A stretch of 32,387 nucleotides of DNA. Origin: an uncultured bacterium (lineage in GTDB: Bacteria > Cyanobacteriota > Vampirovibrionia > Gastranaerophilales > Gastranaerophilaceae). Location: the NCBI GenBank assembly GCA_949299935.1, contig CASGCE010000027.1:1-32387 (forward strand), read 5' to 3'. The first letter of the stretch is position 1; each line of letters starts with the position of its first letter. The position numbers and the translations under genes were made by a program. This document shows, piece by piece, positions 1 to 7,830 of this stretch. The notes beneath the pieces were generated by a model that worked only from the letters and a program-made list of their open reading frames with translations, was not told the origin of the DNA and ran no database searches.

Positions 1-61
1 CGACAGTGAAATGATGGGAATTGAGATTTCTGAAATAAAAAAAGTAAAGTTCTTTGATGAA
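1..61 (+). repeat. 61-bp direct repeat, copy 1 (coding)
   Basis: This stretch matches 428-488 with 5 differences in 61 bases, and similarity stops abruptly at both 3' ends. The copies are in the same frame of neighbouring genes, so this is a partial gene duplication. Confidence 0.85.
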
Positions 62-154
62 GATATTGAAAAGATGAAGAATATGTCGGAAGAAGAAGAA
101 CTCGAATATATATCAAAATTAAAAGATGAACATCGTTATACTTACGAAGAATAA
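2..154 (+). CDS. Hypothetical protein, C-terminal fragment (5' end outside window)
   Basis: An open frame enters from the left edge and ends at TAA (152-154), giving 50 visible residues. The visible part is charged and Lys/Glu-rich, and ends in an acidic helix-like stretch (SEEEELEYISKLKDEH). Its first 20 residues (DSEMMGIE...KFFDE) match the C-terminal part of the next protein, at 428-488, so the two belong to one small family lying in tandem. I do not recognise the family and see no catalytic motif or membrane segment. The next gene follows after about 20 nt and could be co-transcribed. Confidence 0.55.
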   Translation, partial: DSEMMGIEISEIKKVKFFDEDIEKMKNMSEEEELEYISKLKDEHRYTYEE

Positions 155-173
155 AATATAAGGATAAAATTAA

Positions 174-527
174 TTGCGTATAAAAACAGTAAACGGTTTA
201 GGTGGTCAACCTGTTGTTTTAGACAGAAAAATACTGGGTTTTCATCTAACATATAGAGAATACATGAAAAGTATGCCAGATGGATATCAAGGAAAAGAGG
301 TTAAATATCCTAAAACAAAATTTGGGAATTGGATTACCAATCAAACTAAAAAGATTGTAAAAAAGTTATTTCCAGATTATGTAGTAGAAACCAAAGCTCA
401 ATATAATGCCCGTATGAAAGCTAATCACGACAGTGAAATGATGGGAATTGAAACTGCTGAAATAAAAAAAGTAAAATTTTTTGATGAATGTAAAAAGACA
501 CATGGTTTGATTATGTTAGGCAATTAA
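174..527 (+). CDS. Hypothetical protein, paralogue of the preceding gene
   Basis: A 117-residue protein from a TTG start; AAGGA lies 9-13 nt upstream. It is basic, with many Lys, Tyr and Gly-Lys segments (FHLTYREYMKSMPDGYQGK), and has no signal peptide or membrane segment. Residues 86-105 repeat the sequence of the upstream partial gene; after that the two C-termini are unrelated (here CKKTHGLIMLGN, there a longer acidic tail). This copy may therefore be truncated or recombined at its 3' end. The function is unknown. It converges on the nucleotidyltransferase gene, with 38 nt between the stops. Confidence 0.6.
   Translation: MRIKTVNGLGGQPVVLDRKILGFHLTYREYMKSMPDGYQGKEVKYPKTKFGNWITNQTKKIVKKLFPDYVVETKAQYNARMKANHDSEMMGIETAEIKKVKFFDECKKTHGLIMLGN
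428..488 (+). repeat. 61-bp direct repeat, copy 2 (coding)
   Basis: Second copy of 1-61, 56 of 61 bases identical. Three of the differences change amino acids or lie in the IETAE/IEISE segment. Beyond 488 the sequences no longer match. Confidence 0.85.
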
Positions 528-565
528 AATTTTATTATATCGAGTAGTATCAAAAATAATTTATT

Positions 566-1504
566 TTAATTACGCTTATTTTCAATAAAATGAACATATA
601 TTTGACTGTCTTCTGGTTCCAGAAATTTTGCTTTATCAATATCAATATAACTCTCATATAAAACCAGAAAAAGAATTCCAACTATAGCAGGGTTCTCTTT
701 ATAATATTTTTTTATTCCCTCAAACTCTTTTATAATTTTATTCTTTGTGTTTGTGTCCTTTATGTGTTTTGCTTCTATTATTATTTTATTATCGCTTAAA
801 CCAAAATCAGCCCTTCTTTCGATACCATTTGATTTTATGACAAATGGTTCTTTTTCCAAATCATGCAACCACGGCTTGCATACTAAAAATATAAAATTTT
901 GAAAATCATATTCATCATTTAATATTAACTTAGAACATATAATATTTTTAGCTTTAGTTGTTTTTAATTGTTTTATATTTTCAATGCTTATTGTTATATT
1001 TTCAGCTAATAATTGTAAAAAACGAGGAATATTTTCTCCAAGTTCAATTGTTGGAATATTTTTATTTTTATCGGAAGGTACATATTCTAATACACTTTTT
1101 ATAAAATTTGCATTTTTAATAATTATCTGACGATTATACTTTATAATATTATCGTTTTTAAAACCACTTTCACTACTCCATAATAATATTGCATCTAATT
1201 GTGCTATAATATTTGTAAACGGTTGTCTTAAACTAACCATGCTATTATTACTATAACTGCGTGCATTTTGAAAGGAAGTTGTATCAAATAAATCTACTGA
1301 TTTGTCACAAATTTCAGGTTCTTCATGCAAAGCAATAGGCTCAGAACAATATAATAGCAAATCAATATCCGAACGTATTGAATTCGTTCTATATGCCCTA
1401 GAACCAAATAAATAAATTTCTTTTATTTGCGGAAATCTTTTTATTAATTTTGATATTTCTTTTTTTAAATAAACTGTAACAATATCTTTACGCGCATTCT
1501 CCAT
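566..1504 (-). CDS. MNT-type nucleotidyltransferase fused to a PD-(D/E)XK-like nuclease domain
   Basis: 312 residues in two parts. The N-terminal 110 residues show the polymerase-beta-type nucleotidyltransferase signature: G34-S35 in YLFGSR, D46 and D48 in SDIDLLL, and D71 in SVDLFD, so all three metal-binding Asp appear present. The C-terminal part shows RRADFGL with D233 and IIIEAK with E244 and K246, which is the spacing of a PD-(D/E)XK nuclease core, followed by an alternating hydrophobic strand/helix pattern. MNT-type proteins often act with partners in toxin-antitoxin or defence modules by adding nucleotides to protein or RNA; that is family knowledge. It lies 98 nt downstream of the helicase gene on the same strand. 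The substrate is unknown. The nuclease assignment is weaker than the nucleotidyltransferase one. Confidence 0.75.
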   Translation of the reverse strand: MENARKDIVTVYLKKEISKLIKRFPQIKEIYLFGSRAYRTNSIRSDIDLLLYCSEPIALHEEPEICDKSVDLFDTTSFQNARSYSNNSMVSLRQPFTNIIAQLDAILLWSSESGFKNDNIIKYNRQIIIKNANFIKSVLEYVPSDKNKNIPTIELGENIPRFLQLLAENITISIENIKQLKTTKAKNIICSKLILNDEYDFQNFIFLVCKPWLHDLEKEPFVIKSNGIERRADFGLSDNKIIIEAKHIKDTNTKNKIIKEFEGIKKYYKENPAIVGILFLVLYESYIDIDKAKFLEPEDSQIYVHFIENKRN

Positions 1505-1534
1505 AGAATTAGTTATTGCCTCTTTTATACGTAA

Positions 1535-1554
1535 GTAAAAATTTAAATTTTTAC
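1535..1554. repeat. Perfect 20-bp palindrome between helicase and nucleotidyltransferase genes
   Basis: Arms GTAAAAATTT and AAATTTTTAC pair perfectly with no loop. It lies about 30 nt upstream of the nucleotidyltransferase start (1504). It could be an operator for a dimeric regulator or an AT-rich RNA hairpin. A GAGG possible ribosome site lies at about 1518-1521, farther from the start than usual. Confidence 0.6.
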
Positions 1555-1602
1555 AAAAATAGTACTACTTTTTAATTTAAACTTATGCCTTTATCCTGTT
1601 AA

Positions 1603-4185
1603 TTATACCTTATTTCTATCCAACTCTTTTAATTTTGTTCTGGTTAATCGTTCAATTATTTTAGAAGGTGTGAAGCTTGCATCAATACATTTTTGAAATG
1701 ATATTTCTTTCCAATTAATTGAATCTTCTGAATAATTGGTCCATAAGTCTTCCAAAAATGATAGAGCGTCATTCGCAAACATCCTAAAATCATCCACAGA
1801 TATAAAATAAGCATCTCTAACATGAGGACAAGCCGATAGTTCTAACTCATTTACATCTGAGCATATGATTCCTTTAAAATCCACATATTTATATGCAGGA
1901 TAATTATATTTTATATGCTCTTCATGTCCATTGATTTGATCAACTTTCTTTTTAGGAATTTTTTGTGTACTTTCTTTTGTATTTGTATAATCTTCAAATA
2001 CGATACCTTTATTGGCAGACATAACCCAAAACGGATCAGGAGCACCACTGACATCAGAATTATGGGCATCAAATCCTAAAAACTTCCCTAACTCAACCTG
2101 TCCTTGCTCAAATAATGAAGCTGTTTTCTGATTTAAATTTTCTAATATTCTTTTTTTTATTTTTTGGAATTTATTATTTTCAATATATCCCATTTCAGAA
2201 AACTGCTCCGATATTTTTTCAAGCATTAAATCAACATCCTCAATGGTCTCTTTTGAGTACTGTAACTCATTTTCAACTCTCAAATTCTGCAACCAAGATA
2301 TACCTTTAACTGTTTTGCTAGCCTTTTTGTATAATTCATTTGCTTTTTCCGCATTTTTAACTAATGTAGCTGCATTTCCAGCCAAGTACAACCACCAACA
2401 TTTATATCCTCTTAGTTCATCAGATGTCAGTTGCGAGCATATATTTAATGCATTTGATAAAGCAGTTTCATAGTCTTTATTCCAAATGCAGTTCATATAC
2501 TGAATTTCTAGCCCTACTATTTTGGTTAAAATTTCAATATCTTTAACAGGTTCTCTTGTACAAGAATTTCTCATATTAATAATATCTTCATTAGCACATC
2601 CCCAATCTTCATTTTGAGATAAAAATATATCAATATTTTCAGAAATATTTTCAGTATCAACATTTTCAATTGAAGATTGTTCTATACCAAATTCAATCTC
2701 TGCCTGTAGCTCTACAGGAAAAATTTTTCTTTTTTCTGGATTCATAAAATATTTATTTATTTTATTTCCGATAACACAAACTAATGCCCAATCAGTTGAA
2801 CTTCTAGTACATCGACCAACTGCTTGTATAATTCTTGTTTTAATACGTTCATGAAATAATGAAGGCGATTTCATCCTAGAAATTAAAAATTTTTCTTGTA
2901 AATTCGTCGCTTCAGGTAGTTCATATAAAATCAGATACCTACATTCATCCCCTGATAAATCAATACCATCATATCTATTCGCCAAAATAGATACAGCCTT
3001 ATCTTTTTGGACAAAGCTTTTTTTTGATTTTTCAATTTCTTGAGCATCAAAAAATTCATATTTGCGAACTTCACCATTTAAATTAATCAATTCTTTTATT
3101 TTCTTGATATCTTTATCTTTAGGGCATAGAATTAAAGCTCTAGGAACTTTCTCAATCCAACTAATTGCTTTATTAATAGCAGTTTCTTCATCCCATACTC
3201 TCATTGGAAACACAAAAAATCTACGTCCAATCCCTTGTTTTTCAAAATTTACAGGAGCAGGAATCCTTTTAATTTTCTCTCTTCCAAAAATACGTTCAAG
3301 TTCTCCACCATCACCTAATGTCGCAGACATATAGACTCTTTGCTTTGCATTTCTAAATGGCTCAAATGATTCAGTTGGTGGAATTATTGGTCGTAATAAA
3401 AATTTATTCGCAGTAAAATACAAGTGACAAGCATGCAGATTATTTTGTATCATATCCCATCTAAATTTATTAGAACCATTATTACAATAATTTATTAAAA
3501 TTTGGCTTAATTCCTTTCTTATTTTTAAAAACAATGGAGTTGGTAATTTGTTTACAAATTGTAAATCTATATTTTCATTTTCATAGTTATTAAATCTTAA
3601 CTGATCATTTTCTTCTATAAATGGATAGATTAAACCTTTTATATAATTAAATAATTGAGTATCACTGGATCTTGATATTTCAATACTCCAACAACCGGAC
3701 ACATAATTTTCTGCAGCATGTGCATCATCAAAAATTAACACTGAACTATCATTAAAAAATGGATTTGAATTAAAAAGTGAGCTATATGTTGTGATACCAA
3801 TTGCTTCGGAATTTTCATAACGAGAAATTTCAGTAGAACAATAGTCTGATTTTTTACCAACAAATTTAATAGCTTTTATTCCATATTTTTCTTGAGCTTG
3901 TTCTGCAACCTGATTTACCAGTTGAACAGTTGGACAGAGAAATAAACATTTTTCTCTGTACTTTCTTCTTCGCCATTCTGCTATTAGCAATCCAACTAAA
4001 GTTTTACCACTACCTGTTGGTAGTTCAAGAGCAATATCTGGATATGTTTCATTTCTTAAATATTCTCTCAACATATCTGCTTGTTGTGATAACAAACCTT
4101 CTACAGTTCTGTTTCTTAAATCTGCAAATAATGCTTCAGGAGATTCAACTGATATATTATTTGCAATATTTTTTTTAAATACCAT
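1603..4185 (-). CDS. DEAD/DEAH-type superfamily 2 helicase (candidate defence helicase)
   Basis: 860 residues. Helicase motifs run in order: a Q-like segment (LLSQQADML, 31-39), Walker A PTGSGKT (56-62), motif Ia LCPTVQLV (83-90), Walker B IFDDAH (151-156; DDAH rather than DEAH), motif III YMSATLGDG (about 287), and motif VI QAVGRCTRS (about 457). That gives two RecA-like domains in roughly the first 500 residues. The remaining 350 residues hold TPR-like helical hairpins (WWLYLAGNAATLVKNAEKANELYKKA) and a C-terminal region without known motifs. It should be an ATP-dependent nucleic-acid motor. AAGGA lies 9 nt before the ATG. The downstream gene is the nucleotidyltransferase/nuclease fusion, and a motor beside a nuclease suggests a two-gene anti-phage module. 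HamB of Hachiman is a comparable helicase, but its HamA partner is of a different family from the one seen here. Confidence 0.85.
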   Translation of the reverse strand: MVFKKNIANNISVESPEALFADLRNRTVEGLLSQQADMLREYLRNETYPDIALELPTGSGKTLVGLLIAEWRRRKYREKCLFLCPTVQLVNQVAEQAQEKYGIKAIKFVGKKSDYCSTEISRYENSEAIGITTYSSLFNSNPFFNDSSVLIFDDAHAAENYVSGCWSIEISRSSDTQLFNYIKGLIYPFIEENDQLRFNNYENENIDLQFVNKLPTPLFLKIRKELSQILINYCNNGSNKFRWDMIQNNLHACHLYFTANKFLLRPIIPPTESFEPFRNAKQRVYMSATLGDGGELERIFGREKIKRIPAPVNFEKQGIGRRFFVFPMRVWDEETAINKAISWIEKVPRALILCPKDKDIKKIKELINLNGEVRKYEFFDAQEIEKSKKSFVQKDKAVSILANRYDGIDLSGDECRYLILYELPEATNLQEKFLISRMKSPSLFHERIKTRIIQAVGRCTRSSTDWALVCVIGNKINKYFMNPEKRKIFPVELQAEIEFGIEQSSIENVDTENISENIDIFLSQNEDWGCANEDIINMRNSCTREPVKDIEILTKIVGLEIQYMNCIWNKDYETALSNALNICSQLTSDELRGYKCWWLYLAGNAATLVKNAEKANELYKKASKTVKGISWLQNLRVENELQYSKETIEDVDLMLEKISEQFSEMGYIENNKFQKIKKRILENLNQKTASLFEQGQVELGKFLGFDAHNSDVSGAPDPFWVMSANKGIVFEDYTNTKESTQKIPKKKVDQINGHEEHIKYNYPAYKYVDFKGIICSDVNELELSACPHVRDAYFISVDDFRMFANDALSFLEDLWTNYSEDSINWKEISFQKCIDASFTPSKIIERLTRTKLKELDRNKV

Positions 4186-4224
4186 TTTATAATCCTTATA
4201 TTTTTACATCTATTTTTATGAACT

Positions 4225-4230
4225 ATTATA
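4225..4230 (-). promoter_or_regulatory. Possible proximal -10 (TATAAT) for the helicase gene
   Basis: A perfect TATAAT on the minus strand, 40 nt before the helicase ATG, but with no good -35 at 16-18 nt. The distal promoter at 4398-4426 looks better. Confidence 0.25.
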
Positions 4231-4397
4231 AAAAGCATTGCACTATATGTTTTAGACATTTTTTCTAAAAGTTTTACTTTTTCTTTTAATTATTATATAG
4301 ACAATTTTAGTTGGATTTTTACTATTAAAGTCTATTGATACAAATATTTTTCATACTATTAAACTATTAACAAGCTTCTAGACAATAGTTTCATGCC

Positions 4398-4426
4398 ATT
4401 ATCTAATACAAGACTGTTTTCGTCAA
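4398..4426 (-). promoter_or_regulatory. Sigma70-like promoter for the helicase/nucleotidyltransferase pair
   Basis: On the minus strand TTGACG (4426-4421), a 17-nt spacer and GATAAT (4403-4398) each match the consensus at 5 of 6 positions. Transcription would start near 4391, leaving a leader of about 205 nt before the helicase ATG. The pair therefore appears to be transcribed separately from the glycan operon that ends at 4544. Confidence 0.6.
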
Positions 4427-4543
4427 GTATTAAAAAAATTTTAGATATTATTAGAATATACTAATTTATTAAACTTTTGAATAAAATAATAATTTTAAAT
4501 TCTTTTACAAATAAGACAGGAACTCACTTAAACATATATTTTT

Positions 4544-6739
4544 TTATTTTTTTTGTTTGGCTTGAGTTTTAAGCATTAAATAATCATAAAAATAATCAGT
4601 ATCCGTACATTTTCTTTTAGGTTTTGTTAATGCTTCTTTTAGCCAATTAAGCCCTTTTTCTCTTTCTCGCATGATAATCCGTTTTGCAGTTGTAAAATTA
4701 ACATCATCAGTATATTGAATATTAAAAATTTTATCGATTGATTTGATAATTCTATGCGATAAAGCCATGTCATCAAAAATTTTATATCGTGCTCCTCCTC
4801 TGCTCTTATTAAGAATTGCGACAAACTTTTTCTCATAAATAGTGGAAAAACAAGCACCATGAAAGCTGTCTGTTATAATAAAATCAGCATTTTTTATCAG
4901 GTAAACAAAATCTTCAAGATAATAATTTTTGTGTTTGCTTGGTTTATGTCTATAATCATATTTGAAATTCAAGTACGGATTATTAATTATTATTAATTTT
5001 TTATTTAAAATTTTTGCGTATTCATTAATACACTTAATTTTTTCTTTTGTAGAATCGAGAATATAAGCAAGAATATAATTAGCTTCATCTAAATCAGATT
5101 CCTCGGCTAATTTATCGAATATCTTTCTATCAGCTATTAAAGTTGGATCATATATTTGTACAGCATTGTCTATTCCAAAATTATTTTTCAAAATATCAAC
5201 ACCACTTTGTTCCCTTACAGAAATTGAATCAAAACGTTTAAAAAGATATTTTAATGCTTTTTGTTTATTTTCATTAATTGCGGGTTCATCAAAAGCAAAA
5301 GATGTTGAAAAAGCTACTTTCCTCTTGTCGGAAAGGGCAAAATCGAGAAAGAAGAAATCTTTTGCTTTTGATGTATCCCACCAAAGAGTATCTGAACCTG
5401 TTATAAATGTATCGACAAAAGAATTAAGTTCGGTGTTATCGTCTATATATTCGTACAACTTAGTAATATCATAATGTTTATTTGCAAAAATAAAATTTTT
5501 ATGTGCAGGACTTGGTTCATTGGAGCGTTTACCAACCCATCTTTTATTAATCATTAAAACAGAATAGCCCATACTTGTGATAATTTCATAAGCAGCATAA
5601 GCAACTAGTGCAGAACCATAATTCAATCCGTTGAATTGAGATAATAATCCTACATCGTAGTGAACATTTGAAACTGCATCAAGTAATTTGGATGTACTTA
5701 ATCCTTTTTTATAATTGTTAAAGAAAATTTCTCTTTTTGCAGTGCGTTTTGAAGGGAGTTCAAGTTCTACATGTTTAGGCTTTCTGATATTTATTTTTTT
5801 ATATATTTTGAATTCTTTAGAGATTAAATTCATATATTTTTCTGCTTTTTTATTATTACAAAGAACAATACTTAAACCTTTTCCATCACATAGTTTTTTA
5901 TCATATTTCCAATATTTCCAAAAATCACCGCATGTAAAATCGCCAGTACGAGGTGTTTTTCTGTATTTACATTCTAAGCAAGGCTCATTTAATAAAATAT
6001 TTTTTAAGAAAGCATAATTGAATTCCTTCATTTCCTGCCTTTTATGATTTATTTCTATATAGGTAGTGTCACATTTAGCATCACTATCATATTTCCACCC
6101 GTTATCTTTAGCTCTAAAATTTACTCCTGTAATCTCTGATTTGTTGAAGTTTTGGGATAAATATTCTTGCCATATTTTAGGAGAAGGAACTCCATGGCAT
6201 AACACATCAACAGTCAAAAGATTATCATAGTCTTTATTTAAATATTTCAAAAGTCCTGCATTTTGGCAAGGTGTACCCGAGAATAAAACGATATTATTAT
6301 TGTTCAATAGATCCCTTATTTTTTTATATACATCTCCAGTTTTTGCCTGGACATATTTTGAAAAGCGAAGTTTATCTAAATCGTCTATGTTATCAATAAT
6401 AATATGTTGGGCTTCCCAGTCTTTGTTCCAAGCTACACCTACCACATAGCCATTTTTATTTAATATATATTTTGCAAGTGTCGGGAAAAATCCACCAGAT
6501 GAACTTTTTAATCTTTCTTCATCAGATGCTGATATTGCAAAAGCTTTAGGCCTTTTTAAATTTTTTAATTCAAAATCTATTTGAGGACATACTCTTGAAC
6601 ATTTACCGCAATTATTGCAAAGTTCCTCATCAATTTGAGGAACATAAAATCCCCTATCACTATAGACCATTTTTATAGCGTTTCTTGGACAAATGTTTTC
6701 GCAGGCTCCACAACCGGTACAATTTTTTGAATCTATCAT
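4544..6739 (-). CDS. Ferredoxin/FrhB-like protein fused to a polysaccharide pyruvyl transferase
   Basis: 731 residues from the chosen start. The N-terminus has two 4Fe-4S clusters (CTGCGACENICP, CNNCGKCSRVCP). Next comes a coenzyme F420 hydrogenase beta-subunit-like region with SSSGGFFP, FSGTPCQNAGLL, CHGVPSP and the Cys-rich CLECKYRKTPRTGDFTCGD. From about residue 360 a polysaccharide pyruvyl transferase domain follows, with NYGSALVAYA, SVREQSGVDIL, DPTLI and ITDSFHG. Such enzymes modify cell-surface glycans; the FrhB part may supply redox chemistry, but its substrate is unknown. I chose the ATG at 6739 because GGAG lies 8 nt upstream. An in-frame ATG at 6808 overlaps the previous stop (TAATG) but has a weak ribosome site. 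It is the last gene of the operon. Confidence 0.88.
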   Translation of the reverse strand: MIDSKNCTGCGACENICPRNAIKMVYSDRGFYVPQIDEELCNNCGKCSRVCPQIDFELKNLKRPKAFAISASDEERLKSSSGGFFPTLAKYILNKNGYVVGVAWNKDWEAQHIIIDNIDDLDKLRFSKYVQAKTGDVYKKIRDLLNNNNIVLFSGTPCQNAGLLKYLNKDYDNLLTVDVLCHGVPSPKIWQEYLSQNFNKSEITGVNFRAKDNGWKYDSDAKCDTTYIEINHKRQEMKEFNYAFLKNILLNEPCLECKYRKTPRTGDFTCGDFWKYWKYDKKLCDGKGLSIVLCNNKKAEKYMNLISKEFKIYKKINIRKPKHVELELPSKRTAKREIFFNNYKKGLSTSKLLDAVSNVHYDVGLLSQFNGLNYGSALVAYAAYEIITSMGYSVLMINKRWVGKRSNEPSPAHKNFIFANKHYDITKLYEYIDDNTELNSFVDTFITGSDTLWWDTSKAKDFFFLDFALSDKRKVAFSTSFAFDEPAINENKQKALKYLFKRFDSISVREQSGVDILKNNFGIDNAVQIYDPTLIADRKIFDKLAEESDLDEANYILAYILDSTKEKIKCINEYAKILNKKLIIINNPYLNFKYDYRHKPSKHKNYYLEDFVYLIKNADFIITDSFHGACFSTIYEKKFVAILNKSRGGARYKIFDDMALSHRIIKSIDKIFNIQYTDDVNFTTAKRIIMREREKGLNWLKEALTKPKRKCTDTDYFYDYLMLKTQAKQKK

Positions 6740-6807
6740 AGTATTTTCTCCAATAAATATTAATGCTTCTAAACATATATTTTTTGCATTTGTCTTTATA
6801 TAAGACA

Positions 6808-7356
6808 TTAACAGAATTTCTTTTCAGCTTTCAGTTTATTAAAATGTTCTATATCACGATATTTAAATACCTTTGCAGGATTTCCTCCAGCTACTGCACA
6901 GGGAGGAATGTAACCATGAACGACAGAACCACCTTGTATAATTGCACCCTCTCCAATTTTAGTCCCTGGTAGTATCATTACATGAGATCCTATCCAAACG
7001 AAATCACCAATCTCAATATCTTTATAAATGCAAGTTTTATCATATGGAATAGCGTCCCCTTCATAATTATGATTTTGGGTTATAATTAAACACTCAATAC
7101 CGGAATGAAAATAATCTCCTATTGTAACCTTTCCTCCACCCATTATCTTCATGCCATTGAAGTTTACATAATTACCCAGATATACATTTGGACCAATACT
7201 TGACTTACCACCAACATATAAATTTTTTCCAATAGCTTTCGCTTTTTTTAAAACAGAAAAACCATAAAATAATGTAATTATTTTACCTCTTACTTTTTTG
7301 CGAGTATTTCTATTCAAAATAAAAAATGTAAAAAGTTTTGTAATAAAGGTTACCAT
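6808..7356 (-). CDS. Hexapeptide-repeat acetyltransferase (WcaF/LbH family)
   Basis: 182 residues. Imperfect hexapeptide repeats run from about 45 to 150 (IGKNLYVGG, IGPNVYLG, IGDYFHSG, IGDFVWIGS, IGEGAIIQGG), predicting a left-handed beta helix. His96 in TQNHNYEG is the likely catalytic histidine, and the end AVAGGNPAKVFKYR is typical of sugar O-acetyltransferases that use acetyl-CoA. The first 40 residues are hydrophobic and basic, perhaps a membrane-contacting helix. It starts 3 nt after the cytidylyltransferase stop, so it is part of the glycan operon. It probably acetylates a hydroxyl of a surface sugar; which sugar cannot be read from sequence. Confidence 0.88.
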   Translation of the reverse strand: MVTFITKLFTFFILNRNTRKKVRGKIITLFYGFSVLKKAKAIGKNLYVGGKSSIGPNVYLGNYVNFNGMKIMGGGKVTIGDYFHSGIECLIITQNHNYEGDAIPYDKTCIYKDIEIGDFVWIGSHVMILPGTKIGEGAIIQGGSVVHGYIPPCAVAGGNPAKVFKYRDIEHFNKLKAEKKFC

Positions 7357-7359
7357 ATT

Positions 7360-7830
7360 TTACTCCAATGAATTATTTATATTTATATCTAAAGGTAAAT
7401 GATTATTTGCCTTATTTTGCAATTTTTTATAATTTTCATAAATACGTTTTTTTAAGTTTGAGGAACTTATACCTTGTCCATATGGGAAATATACAACCTG
7501 GACGCCCAAATCCTTTAAATAATCATATTTACCGTTCCAATCATCTCCAACAACAAAAATATCAAAGTTCAGTTTTGTAACCTTATCAGTATGGTCTAAA
7601 GAACGTTGAGGAATAACAATATCTGGTCCCTTAATAGCTTTCATTAAAGCAATTCTTTGTTCAAAAGGTATAATTGGAGTTGATTTATAACTTGCTACAA
7701 GTTCATCTGTATTAACACCAACTATTAAGATATCTCCCAAAGCCCGTGCGTATTCAATCATTTTTAAATGATTAATATGGAGCATATCAAAAGTCCCAGA
7801 TGTGTATACTACAGTTTTGTTGCCTATCAT
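7360..7830 (-). CDS. Glycerol-3-phosphate cytidylyltransferase-like protein (TagD family)
   Basis: 156 residues, close to the usual 130-150 of TagD-type enzymes. The family motifs are present: GTFDMLHINH near the N-terminus (HxxH nucleotide-binding motif) and ISSSNLKKRI near residues 120-130 (the ISSTxLK-like CTP site). Enzymes of this family activate small polyol phosphates with CTP, giving for example CDP-glycerol. Its start codon overlaps the stop of the aminotransferase (ATGA), so the two are probably translated together. With the glycerophosphotransferase-like gene two positions upstream it forms an activation-and-transfer pair. The true alcohol may be glycerol or an amino derivative of it. 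Confidence 0.85.
   Translation of the reverse strand: MIGNKTVVYTSGTFDMLHINHLKMIEYARALGDILIVGVNTDELVASYKSTPIIPFEQRIALMKAIKGPDIVIPQRSLDHTDKVTKLNFDIFVVGDDWNGKYDYLKDLGVQVVYFPYGQGISSSNLKKRIYENYKKLQNKANNHLPLDININNSLE

Larger units (their letters stand above)
4186..4543. other. Intergenic region between glycan operon and helicase module
   Basis: 358 nt, strongly AT-rich. It holds the promoter at 4398-4426 and the long helicase leader. Two tiny ATG frames in the leader (about 9-11 codons) have no ribosome binding site. I see no convincing terminator hairpin after the gene ending at 4544, and no RNA gene. Confidence 0.5.

Noticed and set aside
566-4185. Calling the helicase pair a Hachiman system
   Set aside because: The helicase is comparable, but the partner shows an MNT-type nucleotidyltransferase domain and I see no DUF1837-like sequence.
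6740-6808. Longer N-terminus for the FrhB-pyruvyl transferase protein
   Set aside because: The added 23 residues lie before the ferredoxin start and have a weak ribosome site, whereas the internal ATG has GGAG at good distance.
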